64,000 nt of DNA from Platycnemis pennipes (Eukaryota; Arthropoda; Insecta; Odonata; Platycnemididae): NCBI GenBank assembly GCA_933228895.1, contig OW121853.1:79840645-79904644 (forward strand). The letters are read 5' to 3'. How positions within the stretch are numbered: position 1 is the stretch's first letter; each line of letters opens with the position of its first letter. The notes under the pieces were generated by a model. The model was given only the letters and a program-made list of their open reading frames with translations. It searched no databases and was not told the DNA's origin. The translations under genes and the position numbers were made by a program. This document shows, piece after piece, positions 1-10,447 of the stretch.

Positions 1-429
1 GCGCAGAAATTTTATGAATTCGAGTTTACATTCAAATAACAAAGCAACAGGAAATCCTACAGAAAACTAATCACACCGACATTCCTCTTATTTAATTTTG
101 CGTTATTTGACGGTAAATTAAAATTTTAGTGGCATTTAATTTTTTTTTACAATGGGTGTAATGAAAAGGTGCCAGTTATGAACTGTGCTCGTGCAAAGCA
201 CCGAGTTTGATGATTCGTGACCCAATAAAAATGTATTAATTAACAACTAAAGTTTAGTGATGTCTGATAGACATTTTATCCATGAATGTTTTTATCCATG
301 AATCCTTAGTTTCAGGTTTCAATCTTTATGAGAAAAATATTTGTATTAATTTTATAAAAGCCTAGCATTTCACAACTGGGGCGTCGTAGAATTCATCCTT
401 AGTGTATTTGGTATAAGGACATTAAGCTA
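1..429. other. AT-rich non-coding stretch
   Basis: No coding, RNA or repeat signal was recognised. The segment is AT-rich with many stops in all frames. It leads into the 3' end of a minus-strand LINE fragment. Confidence 0.5.
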
Positions 430-1018
430 ACTCAACTCATAATCATGAGTCAACCATCGTAGGTTTGGTTTTACGCAACCCTCCACTCGATTCTTCTATC
501 GGCCAACCTCTTCATATTGACGTAACTCCTCTCTTTTACATCCTTCACAACTTGCTCCATATACCTCATACGAGGTCTGCCTTTTCCATTCTTCCAGTTC
601 ACTTTTCCTTCGACGATTGTCTTCAGATATGGCCTATTAAGTTGTCCCGTTTTATTTTTAAGTTTTTAGTAGGCATCTCTTTTCTCCCATTCTTCTTAAG
701 ACTTCTTCCTTTGTCACTCGATCGATCCATTTTATCTTCATCATTCTTCGGTAGCACCACATTTCAAATGCTTTCAGCTGGACTTCTCTGCTGCTGTTAT
801 TGTCCATGCTTTGCTGCCATATAGTACAATTCTCCAGATGTATGTTTTAATGAAATTTTTCCTCACTTGCACGTTTGTATTTGCAGTTCTAAGCAGAATA
901 TTCTTCTGCTAAAATGCCCTTTTCGCTTGGACAATTCTACTGGTGATTTCTCTTTTACTTCGTTCATCGCTGGTTACTCGACTTCCCTGGTAACAGAACT
1001 TTAACTCAGCTAACAACA
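430..1018 (-). mobile_element. RTE-type LINE, 3' fragment (RT thumb to C-terminus)
   Basis: Read on the minus strand, this matches the 3' part of the RTE copy at 48.25-51.22 kb. From about 1010 downward it encodes GSRVTSDERSKREI, then QAKRAF, RTANTNV and KNFIKTYIW, which line up with the same positions of the long copy (GSRVTSDGRSKREI, QAKRAFYQKK, TTANTSV, KHFIKTYIW). Further on it has IGHI and ends in a WPIEESSGG-like segment equivalent to the terminus of the long copy. Frameshifts and stops break the frame throughout. The catalytic RT motifs and the whole endonuclease are missing, as expected for a 5'-truncated insertion. The plus-strand 119-residue reading frame over this region is only its antisense. 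Family assignment rests on this internal comparison and on general knowledge of insect RTE proteins; end points are approximate. Confidence 0.85.
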
Positions 1019-2713
1019 CGTTTGCGCAAGCTTAATTTGCTTTATAAATCTTTTTTTTTTTTGTTCGGTTGGGATATAGAAACTGCATATTTACATACCT
1101 TTATGGTGAATTGAAGGGTATTAAGTAGATGCAGGCGAATATAAAAACATCTACCCCCGCAAGTTGACCCTAAAGGCAGGTAATAAGGGTTAACCACTTA
1201 CCAGACATGCCATGTAGTTATTAGTAATATACACATTCTTAAAAATTTACAATACCTTTTTTTTCTTAATTCAACGTAAGTTACAGGCCACAAATCCGGG
1301 ATATGACGGCAAAAATAGAATTTAAAACCACGTCAAAAAAGACCCCGAAATTATAAGTTCAGGTTTTTATAAAATCCCTTGAGATGCAATGCTAGAATTT
1401 TCGTTCAAAAATTCTTAATACTAAGCTTCTTTTCATTTTTCCTGCATCTACATCCCTCGATCACGTGGCATCTGAGAGTTTAAAGTATTTGAGCTGAGAA
1501 ATTGGGGTCCCAGGTGACATTCTAAGAGAGACCTGTGCACCTAAACATAAGCTATGCGACCTTTACTCCATGGAGAAATATTTACACCACATTCCAATGG
1601 TATTTTCTCCTGCATATGATGGAGTTAAAAGTAACTAAAAATCAATTTGAAGTTCAAGCTGTATATTTTGAAGTTCAAGCAGTATATATAGTTGTGACTT
1701 GCAGTTCGTGAAGAGCACATAGAATTAAATCAAATTTTATTTTCCGTGGTGAGTTTCACTCTGGGAATTAAAAAATATTAGCAGATTTCAGCGAGTAAAC
1801 ATCTTAGAAAGTAAAGACGACGGAATTTTTTTCTCGCTTAAAATCAACGTAAGCACTTCAAATTCATTTTATCTTTGAAATAAAACATTTTAACCATTAG
1901 TTTAATTCTGAAACCTTTATAATTTTTGATATAAATAAAATAACTTCAGATCGTGAGGGAAAAATAAATTTAAATAAATATATATGTACCTATTAAAAAA
2001 TGCTCACATGTCGTGCTGAAAAACAACTTATATTGCTGCTAATTAATTAAGAGAGGCTATTATGAATTGCAGATTTTCAAAGGACTTCACTGTTCTCTTA
2101 TTGAATAAAAAGGCCTCCGTTAACAACATTTTTTGGAAAAATAAGAGATTGCCTAATAATGTGGAAAATGAACAGTACATGACAAAGGAAACGATATCCA
2201 TTCCTGAACCAGGAAGTCCTTAAGAAATGGCTCCCAACTCCCACAATAGGTACTGGGTATAATTTTTTATTACAGGCTCCACTGCTGCGGAGAGATAAGC
2301 ACAAGGCTCAGTAATGAAATGTTGCGCTGGAGTGTCCTAGGATATTGTTTACGGAGTAGAAGCCGCATCACAGGATTAAAATCGAGGTAGTACGACGCCT
2401 TAATGGAAGGGACTATGGCCATGGACTAAGGGTATCGAGCTGATGACGGTGATGAATCACGGCTTTTTCCCAGAAGTCCCATGGCGAGGTGGGCAAACTC
2501 ATTCCACCTTGGTCCGGAATATGCTGCGGAAAATCCCGCAGCACGGCTCAACGGAATCCTAGAGGAATGGTTCATCTAACAAACTCGTTGGGTTGCACTT
2601 GCAGGGATTGTGTGTCGCTGAAATTTACAGCTGGTGAGTACGAAATACTAATCATTCCGTTTGCAGCATTAAGAGAAGGTTATCACGCAGAATTTGAGAT
2701 CCTATTGGATTAA
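1019..2713. other. Unassigned AT-rich non-coding DNA
   Basis: No gene was recognised. The short open frames at 2098-2304 (minus) and 2489-2713 (plus) lack recognisable domains. The only structure noticed is a two-unit 21-bp tandem repeat at 1646-1687. Confidence 0.5.
1646..1687 (+). repeat. Two-unit 21-bp tandem repeat
   Basis: Two adjacent 21-bp units occupy 1646-1666 and 1667-1687. They share TTTGAAGTTCAAGC and GTATAT and differ at one base (T versus A at unit position 15). GAAGTTCAAG is nearly palindromic (TTGAA/TTCAA), so each unit could also form a small hairpin. No function is inferred. Confidence 0.8.
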
Positions 2714-2714
2714 A

Positions 2715-2776
2715 CTACATTTGCGCAATACTCTGCAAGCCACCACGAATGTGTGTGGCAGGGGGTGCAGATCTCC
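2715..2776 (+). repeat. Dispersed hairpin repeat, copy 1
   Basis: This is one of five copies of a dispersed motif with the layout CTACAT, GCAATAC-CTGCA, CCACC, loop, GTGTGGCAGGGG. The two halves are partly complementary (CCCTG with CAGGG and CCAC with GTGG around a small bulge), so the RNA or single strand should fold into a bulged hairpin. The other copies are near 22224, 32973, 38090 and 45578. Similar hairpin repeats occur in insect genomes at transposon ends, but I cannot place this family. Confidence 0.7.
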
Positions 2777-3015
2777 AAGCATGCACTATTGATATTCGTT
2801 GTGAATCGATCTATCGAGTCCTCCAAAGACATGTCCAAATGTCACCATGGTGGTACTGATAATTAAATTGCACTCTATATCATTGCTTCGAGTCGCAGAA
2901 GAAGCGAGTGATTGAAATATGGCAGTAAAAATTAATACATACTGAAATATCATCAGAATTATTCACGCATAATATAACTATGACCCAGTTGGATCTTGTT
3001 TTTTCCCGACGTATA
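2777..3015. other. Unassigned spacer
   Basis: AT-rich sequence between hairpin repeat copy 1 and the inverted-repeat element. Nothing recognisable beyond possible downstream sequence of the repeat. Confidence 0.4.
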
Positions 3016-3186
3016 ATGCTGGTGAAGTCTTCACGGGTTCTCCACCGGGTCAGGGAAATGGCTAAGGCCGACGTTTCGACGGCTAACACTGCCATCGTCA
3101 CTGCGACACAGGATACGCCCTCAGTAACGTGTGGAAGCCGGTAATCCGGAACATACGAGAAGAGAGAGAGAGAGGATTGGAAAGAG

Positions 3187-3276
3187 CCAATCAGGAGCGA
3201 CCTTGCGGAGCAATTTACGTGTGACCTGAGAAGAACCAATCAGAAGTGACCTGAGCCAAGGCAAAGAGTATATATA
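3187..3276 (+). promoter_or_regulatory. Promoter-like CCAAT/CCAAT/TATA cluster
   Basis: Two CCAATCAG boxes 49 bp apart are followed, about 30 bp after the second, by TATATATA (3269-3276). The TATA run lies 34 bp before the hammerhead-like core at 3310, a normal TATA-to-start distance, so transcription would begin just upstream of or within the ribozyme motif. This is inferred from spacing and consensus only. Confidence 0.45.
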
Positions 3277-3309
3277 CCGGCATTTTTCTTGGACCTGACA
3301 CTCAACGCC

Positions 3310-3344
3310 CTGAGGACGATGGCAGTGTTAGCCGTCGAAACGTC
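3310..3344 (+). ncRNA. Hammerhead-ribozyme-like core 1
   Basis: CTGAGGA (3310-3316) fits the invariant CUGANGA. One extra C follows, then stem II GATGGC (3318-3323) pairs with GCCGTC (3331-3336) across a 7-nt loop, then GAAA (3337-3340) and CGTC. Hammerhead variants in Penelope-like elements often have very short stem III and act as dimers. I could not find a stable stem III or an unambiguous cleavage triplet upstream, so activity is unproven. The extra base after CUGANGA recurs in the other copies in this window. Confidence 0.5.
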
Positions 3345-3398
3345 GTCCTTAGCCGTTTCCCTGACCCGGTGGAGAACCCGTGAAGACTTCACCAGTAT

Positions 3399-3589
3399 GA
3401 CCCAGTTCTTCACTGTTTTATGGTATAATCTTTTTCCAGTAAAATATTTTTATCATTTACTTTTCACTCGCCCATCATAACTCCCATTCAAGGTCTTATC
3501 TTGACGTTAATTCCATGCATCTAACGTCAATTACCCCCAAGGCAAAATTGTGACCGAAAATTAGTCATCTTAAGCAACATAGTTCAACA
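3399..3589. other. Unassigned spacer
   Basis: AT-rich sequence between the inverted-repeat element and a LINE fragment. No feature seen. Confidence 0.4.
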
Positions 3590-3990
3590 ATCCCAAGATT
3601 GATTTGACACAGCTCATGCTACTTGAAACTCTTTACCAATAAGTTTTTCTTACTTATGCAGTTCTTCTCTTTTAAATTCCTCACTACTTGTTCCATGTAC
3701 CTCATCCGATGCCTTTCTTTGCCATTTTTACCATTCGCCATTACCTCATCGATTGTTTTCATCAGTCCAATGAGTCTGAAGGTATGGCCAATTAGGTTCT
3801 GCCTTTTTTTAACGTCTTCAGAAGACTTCTATGTTATTCCACTCTTGTTAAGACTTCCTCATTACTTACTCAGTCGATCCATTTAATCTTCATCATTCTT
3901 CTGTAGGACCACATTGCGAATACTTCTACCCTTTTCTTCTCCGCTACTGTCATCGTCCATACCTTTGTCCAGTCGGTCGATGTATTTAAT
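3590..3990 (-). mobile_element. RTE-type LINE, 3' fragment
   Basis: On the minus strand this encodes the C-terminal part of an RTE polyprotein: NVVLQKNDED, MDRLSK, IGHTFRL, GLMKTIDEVMANGKNGKERH and MRYMEQVV. The basic GKNGKER segment followed by a YMEQ-like helix is the conserved tail downstream of the RT thumb in this family. The long copy at 48.25-51.22 kb has lost exactly this segment. Several in-frame stops show it is dead. Only about 0.4 kb remains, consistent with strong 5' truncation. Confidence 0.75.
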
Positions 3991-6939
3991 CTTCTGAATG
4001 TGGGTAGGGTTAGATTATTCCTCCTTTTTTAGAAAATAAATCAATGAAATTACTTTTTTCACAAATTTTACATGCAACCCATGTATTTTTTATCATTAAT
4101 TTTTTTGTTACACCACATTTCTAATTCTCCTAGTCTGGCAATTTCTATTGCAGAGCTTACTGTTATTAAGGGGTATACTTCAGATGTGCTTTTAAATGAA
4201 GTCTCAAACTGAAAAAAATGAACTAAATGATGATTAAAAGGATTGAAAGGTCATTGAAATAAGCGATTCTGAACAAATTTGCAGGTTTGTTCCCACTACC
4301 AATGACACTCAATAATACAATGCACAACGGAGAGGCTGAGGGCAAAAACATGGTACCAAGTGCCCTCTATAATGAAGATGCATTTGACACACCATGCCAC
4401 ATACCCTCGAGGTTCTTACAGATTAGTCAAAGGATATAGATGGAAGAGTTTACTTTCGTCTAATTCTTTAGCAGTTTCAGACTTATTGTAGGATAGTATC
4501 ACCATCTTATCTATCCATAATTATAATATGGATGGGCATTAAAAATAACGGTTTCATATTAACTTCGCACCAAGAATGCTTTCAAGCAACACCTTGAACA
4601 TTTTTTTATACGAAAATTGTTACGAACAAAATTATATGAGGTTAAATTACGTGGCATATTTTCAGAAATGCTGAAAGAAAATTTGCAATGGTGTGTGCAT
4701 ATATAAATAAACTTTATCCATGGTTATTTTCAAGTGACAACAAAAAGGAAACTGATGAAAAAATACATTTTTAAAGCAAGAGTGTCAAAAAAATCTTTAA
4801 CACTAAATGCTTGCTCACTTGAAAATAGTTAAAAACAAAATTTAGAAAAATTAGAGAATTAAATTTGTATTGGCAGCTGTCATCACAAAGTCTCGTTTAA
4901 TGACTAACTGTGAGAATTAAAATACATTCCCCGCCGTTGAGCCATTAAATTCAAAATGGGATGCTCAATTGACGGCTCTGAAACCTACCTATTTTAAAAC
5001 AATATTGAAAATGCCGTTGATAGCTACCATCATATTTTATTAGCTCTTGGGTGTGAGGTAGAATTTAAATTTGAAATACCGACTAAGGCGTGTGAAATGT
5101 GGAATCTAAAGAGTCTAAATAAAGAATTCAAAACTTTAATTTACTTTATCCATTCCAATTAAAGTAAAATGTCTCATCGCATGGAAAACGCAATGCAGTG
5201 CACGGGCGGGCAAAAATACTAGCCGCATCGACGAATATTTAAAATAAGATCCATTTAGCTTTATCTACGTATAAATTCGGAAATGTTTTCATGACAAAAA
5301 TGATTTCAATTTATTGGTTTTAGGCAGTAAGTAGCCGTACGCAGTGATTAAATACATAAAGCTGTAAATATTCTCGGAAGCAAATGAAAATAAGAGGAGA
5401 TGAATACGTCATACAGGATGGATAGAGCGAGAAGTAGAGAAGAATATTGTCATTTAACACTCAAATAACAACACAAGCACCTCACAAGTGATTTGAATTA
5501 ATGACTATGAACTAGGAAGAAATTTCCTTAGAAGAAAAGTCACTTCTATAACGTAGTTGAAGAGACTTGGTATTCATGGAGGTGGAGGTCTCTTCCCTAA
5601 ATTTCGCTGCGGTGCACCAAGAGAATTAGTAAGATGTATATGGCCGGAGATAGAAAATGGGTGATATTAGAAAATATAAAACAGAACTGCCTTAGCAAGT
5701 TCAAAATAGAGGGTAAATAATTGTTGAAGGTTTAGCACAAATTTATCATTTCCACAAAAGAAATATGGGAAAATTGGGGAAAAAAATTACCCAATATTAT
5801 AATATTGATTCATCATTTCCTCCCTGACGATTAAAATCATTCAATAAGTCTTCTGATCTTTTGAAAATTTATATGTTTTAAAACTATTTTACAATTTCCA
5901 ATATATCGCTATAATTCCATGGAAATCAGCTTTAAAACTACTCGTGCCATAGACGTTTGGACCCTCAATATTGGCATAATATTGCGGATAGAATTTCAAC
6001 TTAATTTTGTCTTCATTGGAGTCTAGACGACAGGGAGAAATAGGACAACAGAAATTCCTTTAATACCAATATTGATGTAATTTAATATTTAGCACGTGGT
6101 ATATTGAAGCAATAACAATTATCGAGAATGCTTATTTATTCAAAACAGATGATTCTCTGCATCGACTCCGTGTAGTTCTTAAGACACATCTTCCTTATGC
6201 CCATTACTGATTCAAAGACTAGTTATTTAAGATAGACGTTAATTCTAGAATATTTTTAACTTCCAACAAATGTAATTATTTCCTATTATTTTATGTGGCT
6301 AACTGAGATGTTACAGCCATTATATTTCACTCTCTGCAAAACCATTAAGGCTTTGAAAAACCAATAATGCTCCTAAGAACCGTAGTTACAAAAATTGGCT
6401 GGTAGTTCGGATACAAAATTCAATGTTTTCAAGGAAAAGTATTATTTTCATGTTATACAACGGAAATGATACATCACGATTTCCCCTTCTTACTTCAAAT
6501 TCAAAATTTCACAGTCTGTGCAATATTGAATTAGCAGATAAGGCACCTAAGACAACACTTTAGTACTGTATTTTCACCACCAATGCTTCCAAAAACGATT
6601 TCTTCGCACAAAACTGAAAACATTAACAGAATTGTAACCATTGCCGTGTATTTTTCTTGGCTTAGATTGTATTCCGTAAAATGTGACGATTTTACTGCAC
6701 GCATACATATGGGGAAAAATAAAAAAAGGTCAGAAACGGAGATTAAATTTGACGGGTAATTTATTCATATGTTGACCTACACTTTGTTTGCCCGCATGGA
6801 TTGAAACGTAACTCTCGCCACTACCATTAAGGCGTTGCCGCACACCAAGACCTGGGTTAGAATCTAGTCTCCTCACGTTACCCCTAGCAATTTGTGACAA
6901 AATGCTCACAGGATTCAAGCACCGTACTCTTCGCATCCG
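3991..6939. other. Unassigned AT-rich non-coding DNA
   Basis: About 2.9 kb with no open frame above the noise level and no repeat, tRNA-like or transposon signature that I could recognise. Intron and intergenic DNA cannot be told apart here. Confidence 0.5.
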
Positions 6940-7680
6940 AAACAGGAGTGTCAGTGTCTGGAAATGGCGCAGGAGGTCACGGAGGATGAGACGCCGAGGG
7001 AGATGTCGAAGGGAGAGGAGGAGGGTGGTAGGGATGCTGGATAAGGGGAAGAGAGGCGAGCAGAATGAAGAGGGTCTAGGGAGACTGAGGGGGCGGACGA
7101 TCCCACTTCTTTTTCCCGAAGGTCGGTGGCGGTAGTTGCAGCGGTGGCGGCGGGCGTCGGTGTCCAATTGCATGTCTGAGCCCCCGGCGGCCCCCGGACC
7201 GGGTCCTCCCCCCACCCCGAAGAGCCTTTCCTCAAGAGAGGCAGATCTTCTCTCTCCTCAACGGAGAGGACGAGATGGCCCGGCTCCGCTATCATCCACG
7301 ACCGACACTCACTTCAACCTCTTCTCCCCATGCCTATATGCTCGCGTTGCGCTCTGGTTCCTCCATCTCTCCACCACCGTGGCTTTTGATTAAACTCCTG
7401 CGGCCGCCGGCTATGGCCAAAAGGGTCAACTATCCTTCTCCCCTCCCACGACATCCCAAGGATATCCCCTCGTGTGAGCGTCTCGGTAGCTATCCCACAG
7501 AGCCGAACGAACCCTTTATGGCCCACTTCTCCTTTTGCCCTCTGAGAAGCGTCCTCTTCTCACCACTTTTATACCTTTTTCCGATCTCGTTTACTTCCAT
7601 CCAAGTGTCAGCGAGACACACCTTGTCTTTCTCTTACCATCCTCAATTTTTCCCCTCCCACTCAACCCAACATAATTAAC
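6940..7680. other. GC-rich island with purine-to-pyrimidine switch
   Basis: The plus strand is G/A-rich from about 6950 to 7130, then becomes C/T-rich to about 7660, against an AT-rich background. Overlapping open frames on both strands (up to 161 residues) follow from the skewed composition: their products are rich in R/E/G on the purine strand and S/P/L/F on the pyrimidine strand and show no domain. It could be a CpG-type island or a degraded low-complexity tract. I do not call a gene. Confidence 0.55.
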
Positions 7681-8465
7681 GTTTACCAATATATTGGAGA
7701 AGGCTTACATTTTTCCAGGCATCTTGACCATTCGTACTATGTCCCGGAATATTTTTCGAGAGGATCTTATTCTTGCCCCCCAAAGGCCCAATATATCTTG
7801 AACCTCAAAAGCAGTAACTGACGTAACAACACACGATTTTTCGTGTCTCGGGTCTCGAACATTTATTTCCTCAGTATGGAGATCTTTCAATATTGGTAAC
7901 ATTCCCTCGCCATTCTCGACTTCATTTGATGTTCAAAGAAGCATTACGTGATTTCACTTTAATTTTCTCTCAATTAAATAGCAGAAAGACGATCTTCATG
8001 GCATATTATGAGATCAAAGGTTGTTTTTACACTTTTTTAAATGCAATATCCAAAGCGTTAATGACCACATGCGTTAGATCATACATCATGGACGAAAAGA
8101 GCAACTAATTGTGAATAAGTTACGCCAATTTCTCTCGGTGTAAGCTCCAGTATTTTGGATGCCTAAAGTGAATGCCTTCCAATAACCAAGGAGTTGAAAT
8201 TGGTAGTAATTCGAGGGAGGCAACCTACCTTGTTGGTCATTCACCCAATTAAGCACAGCAGAATAATAGGCTAGATGCAAGATTTTTCGGGGAAAGGAGG
8301 AAGTTAGGATAAGAACTCGGCGCGTCGGGTTCCGGTGTCGGCTTTAGCCTACTCTTAAGTAAAGACGATAATCAGATTCATGTTTTAGCAGATTATCAGC
8401 TGGACACAATACTGTACTCGAAGTGCTAGACAGAAATAGAAACCAGTGTAACAATAAAGAAATCA
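7681..8465. other. Unassigned non-coding DNA
   Basis: Short frames only (up to 71 residues), none recognised. No repeat signature seen. Confidence 0.4.
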
Positions 8466-8540
8466 TGTCTTCCCCGGGAATAGAACCCGAGCTTTCGGGA
8501 TGGTAGGCCAGCACTTCAGTCACTACACTAACCCGATGCT
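8466..8540 (-). repeat. tRNA-derived SINE head (fragment)
   Basis: On the minus strand TTAGTGTAGTGACTG (box A-like, 8517-8531) is followed by GGTTCTATTCC (box B-like, 8477-8487) with tRNA-like spacing. The stretch between the boxes resembles the head of the full SINE at 14765-15098 (GGCCTNCCATCCCGA, then CGGGTTC). The downstream SINE body is missing. An acceptor stem cannot be drawn, so a functional tRNA is unlikely. Confidence 0.6.
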
Positions 8541-9758
8541 ATTGTTTCAATCTGATAAAGAGAATGAACATGTACCATTTTACGCTCTCCAGACGCAAGT
8601 ATGGCCAAAAATTAATATCCAGGATATAAATGCGTTCGAAAAGGACTAAACAAACTTAGAATATGTGATGTAAGTAACGCCTGGAATCAGGTTAATGGCT
8701 TCACGACGTTTCGGCTTACACGTAGCTCTTGACGTTATAATGAATAAAAACCAAATTTAACTCCAGACATTTGGCAGACACTATCATGAAGCCTCAGTTG
8801 CAAGATTATTGGATGTGGAATACATAACACGAGACTAAAATTGGGCTTCATCCAATCGTCCTATTTCTTTTGACTCTTTTTATTTCTATCTGAGCTAGGG
8901 TTTCATTTTATTTGCTCTAGATGAAGAAACCATTCGGAAAGGTTTAGAAAAATATCTGAACCAGTTAACAATTTAACCCTCACGTAACTAAGTACCACAT
9001 ATATCCATAGTCACTGTGTAGGAGAATAAAATGACCATTGGCGGCAAGCACCATCACGTCGCAGCCAACGTCATAATATTCATCCCGTCCACGTCAATTC
9101 ACCAATGGACCGAAACTACTCGCATTAAGAGTTATCTACGCAAAGAAATTGTTCGATCTTTAGTAACCTCGACGGTACTACCTATATCCAAAAATAACTT
9201 TGCAAGTCACCGGAAGGGGGTGTGGAAGGTGGCAACTCCAGACATACAATAACGACAAATAAACAATCCTACTGCCAGTAGCTAACTCCATTGGTTGATT
9301 TATATCTCACAGATTAAGCATGGTTTAATACTGCAAAAGGAAATTTATGAAACACTGTTAATAATTGATATAAATTATATTAAAAGCTATACTTTTATTT
9401 CGATCAAAATTCCCTCTGGGACAAACGGATTTACATACAATTCATCTTTCAACTTCAAATCATGATACCGCCCAAATAATTCTTAAATATTATAAAAATT
9501 ACTATGGTTACAAGCAGAACATGACAGGATATGCCTAAACAACTACTCGCACGCATTGAACATTGATAATATTAAGCAAACATCCCAAACAAAATAAAAA
9601 AAATATACATTGCTCAGACAAATTGTCAGCGATGTGTATCTGATATATGGCTATCCCTTTATTGCCGAGAGGAAAAAATGGCACGAATTCGTTGAGGCTG
9701 CGAGTCGTATTGAACCGGGCAAATTATGAGTACGTATCAATTCGAAAATTAGTCCTAT
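8541..9758. other. Unassigned DNA with a weak hammerhead-like relic
   Basis: On the minus strand around 8702-8742 there is a short stem (GCT/AGC) followed by CGAAACGTCG, resembling the 3' half of the hammerhead-like cores elsewhere in the window, but CUGANGA is not preserved. The open frame at 9031-9252 has no recognised domain. Otherwise nothing is seen. Confidence 0.3.
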
Positions 9759-9860
9759 GGCTCAAGTATTGAATCTTTCGTTACGCTATAACGAATGAAA
9801 TTTGTCGCTATGATAACGTCATTCGTTTCAAGTTATTCGTTTATCCACAAGCGCTAGCTC

Positions 9861-9889
9861 GAAAACATTCGTTGCTAACGAATGTTTTC
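9861..9889. repeat. 13-bp perfect palindrome in the transposon subterminal region
   Basis: GAAAACATTCGTT (9861-9873), a GCT spacer and AACGAATGTTTTC (9877-9889) form a perfect 13-bp stem. It contains the ACGAAT motif repeated across both subterminal regions, so it may be a paired transposase-binding site. It is AT-rich enough for cruciform extrusion to be possible. Confidence 0.75.
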
Positions 9890-9979
9890 CTTCGTTTACA
9901 CAATAAGCAACTATGAGCATTCGTTTACAGCTCAGCGAAGGAAATATTTATCGTTCTGGCTGGTTTTCATTCACAGATA

Positions 9980-10170
9980 TAACAACCACAAGACAGTTAT
10001 TAACATTTTGAATAGGAAAGGCGACTGTGAAAGAGAGAGAGATGAGCTTCCCGAAGATGACATCACTCAAATATTTCATCTTAATCAAGAAACTGCTTTG
10101 GGTTTAGTGAAAGAGCTAAAGGCTACATAAAATATGCTAGGCGATCATCAATTACAATTGAAATAAGGTA
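9980..10170 (+). pseudogene. Harbinger transposase N-terminal fragment
   Basis: The frame ending at 10130 contains RERDELPEDDITQIFHLNQE followed by TALGLVKELK. This fits the start of the Harbinger nuclease domain, where an aspartate-rich turn precedes an F-L-xx-E helix and an xxL-xxEL helix. The frame then breaks at about 10125. A +1 frame continues as KYARRSSITIEIR, the conserved RRS-x-LT segment of the family, and ends at a GTAACT that could be an intron donor. The methionine at 9882 lies inside the subterminal palindrome and is not a credible start. Function in an intact element would be the DDE integrase-like cleavage that moves the transposon. Confidence 0.65.
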
Positions 10171-10375
10171 ACTATAACCTGGCTTTGAAAACATTAATGT
10201 TTAATTGCATTTACGTGCAATATATTTGATAAGTATCAGGAAAGATAGTTGACTCGATATTGCTGCAAAATGGCAAGCCCTATGGAACTTGTTATAATTA
10301 ATGTTTACTGCAGTTAAATTATATGAGAATTAAGGCCAAGTACATATAATTTTCCCGATTATAGGTTATTACAGC

Positions 10376-10447
10376 ATTGCGTTTTTGAAAGTAAAGAGTT
10401 TTCCAACTGTTCTTGGCGCGATAGATTGCACCCTTCTTAACTTATTG
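10376..10447 (+). pseudogene. Harbinger transposase fragment with first catalytic Asp
   Basis: The plus strand encodes IAFLKVKSFPTVLGAIDCT followed by LLNLL. FP-xVxGAIDCT is the characteristic block around the first catalytic aspartate of Harbinger/HARBI1 nucleases, where a histidine usually follows the T; here it is L. The frame stops shortly after and the remaining D and E motifs are absent. A possible splice acceptor (TTATTACAG) lies just upstream, which could pair with the GTAACT near 10165. Confidence 0.7.

Larger units (their letters stand above)
3016..3398 (+). mobile_element. Penelope-like terminal element with 84-bp inverted arms
   Basis: Arms at 3016-3099 and 3315-3398 are inverted copies with 3 mismatches in 84 bp. 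The 215-bp spacer carries two CCAATCAG boxes (CCAAT at 3187-3191 and 3236-3240) and TATATATA at 3269-3276. The right arm begins with a hammerhead-like core 34 bp after the TATA run. Because the arms are nearly identical, the short plus and minus open frames here share a peptide (AVLAVET, LTRWRTREDFTS); that is a by-product of the repeat, not a gene. Penelope-like retroelements are known to carry hammerhead ribozymes in their terminal repeats. No reverse transcriptase or GIY-YIG frame is present, so this is a solo terminus pair or a non-autonomous derivative. Confidence 0.65.

Noticed and set aside
2445..2475. CTGATGACGGTGATGAATCACGG as a ribozyme core
   Set aside because: No GAAA follows the hairpin.
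3289..3480. 63-residue frame whose peptide recurs in the minus frame at 2880-3239
   Set aside because: The shared peptide comes from the inverted DNA arms of a Penelope-like element, not from two related genes.
8466..8540. Functional tRNA gene
   Set aside because: Box A and B are present but no acceptor stem or clean anticodon arm can be drawn; the sequence matches the SINE head.
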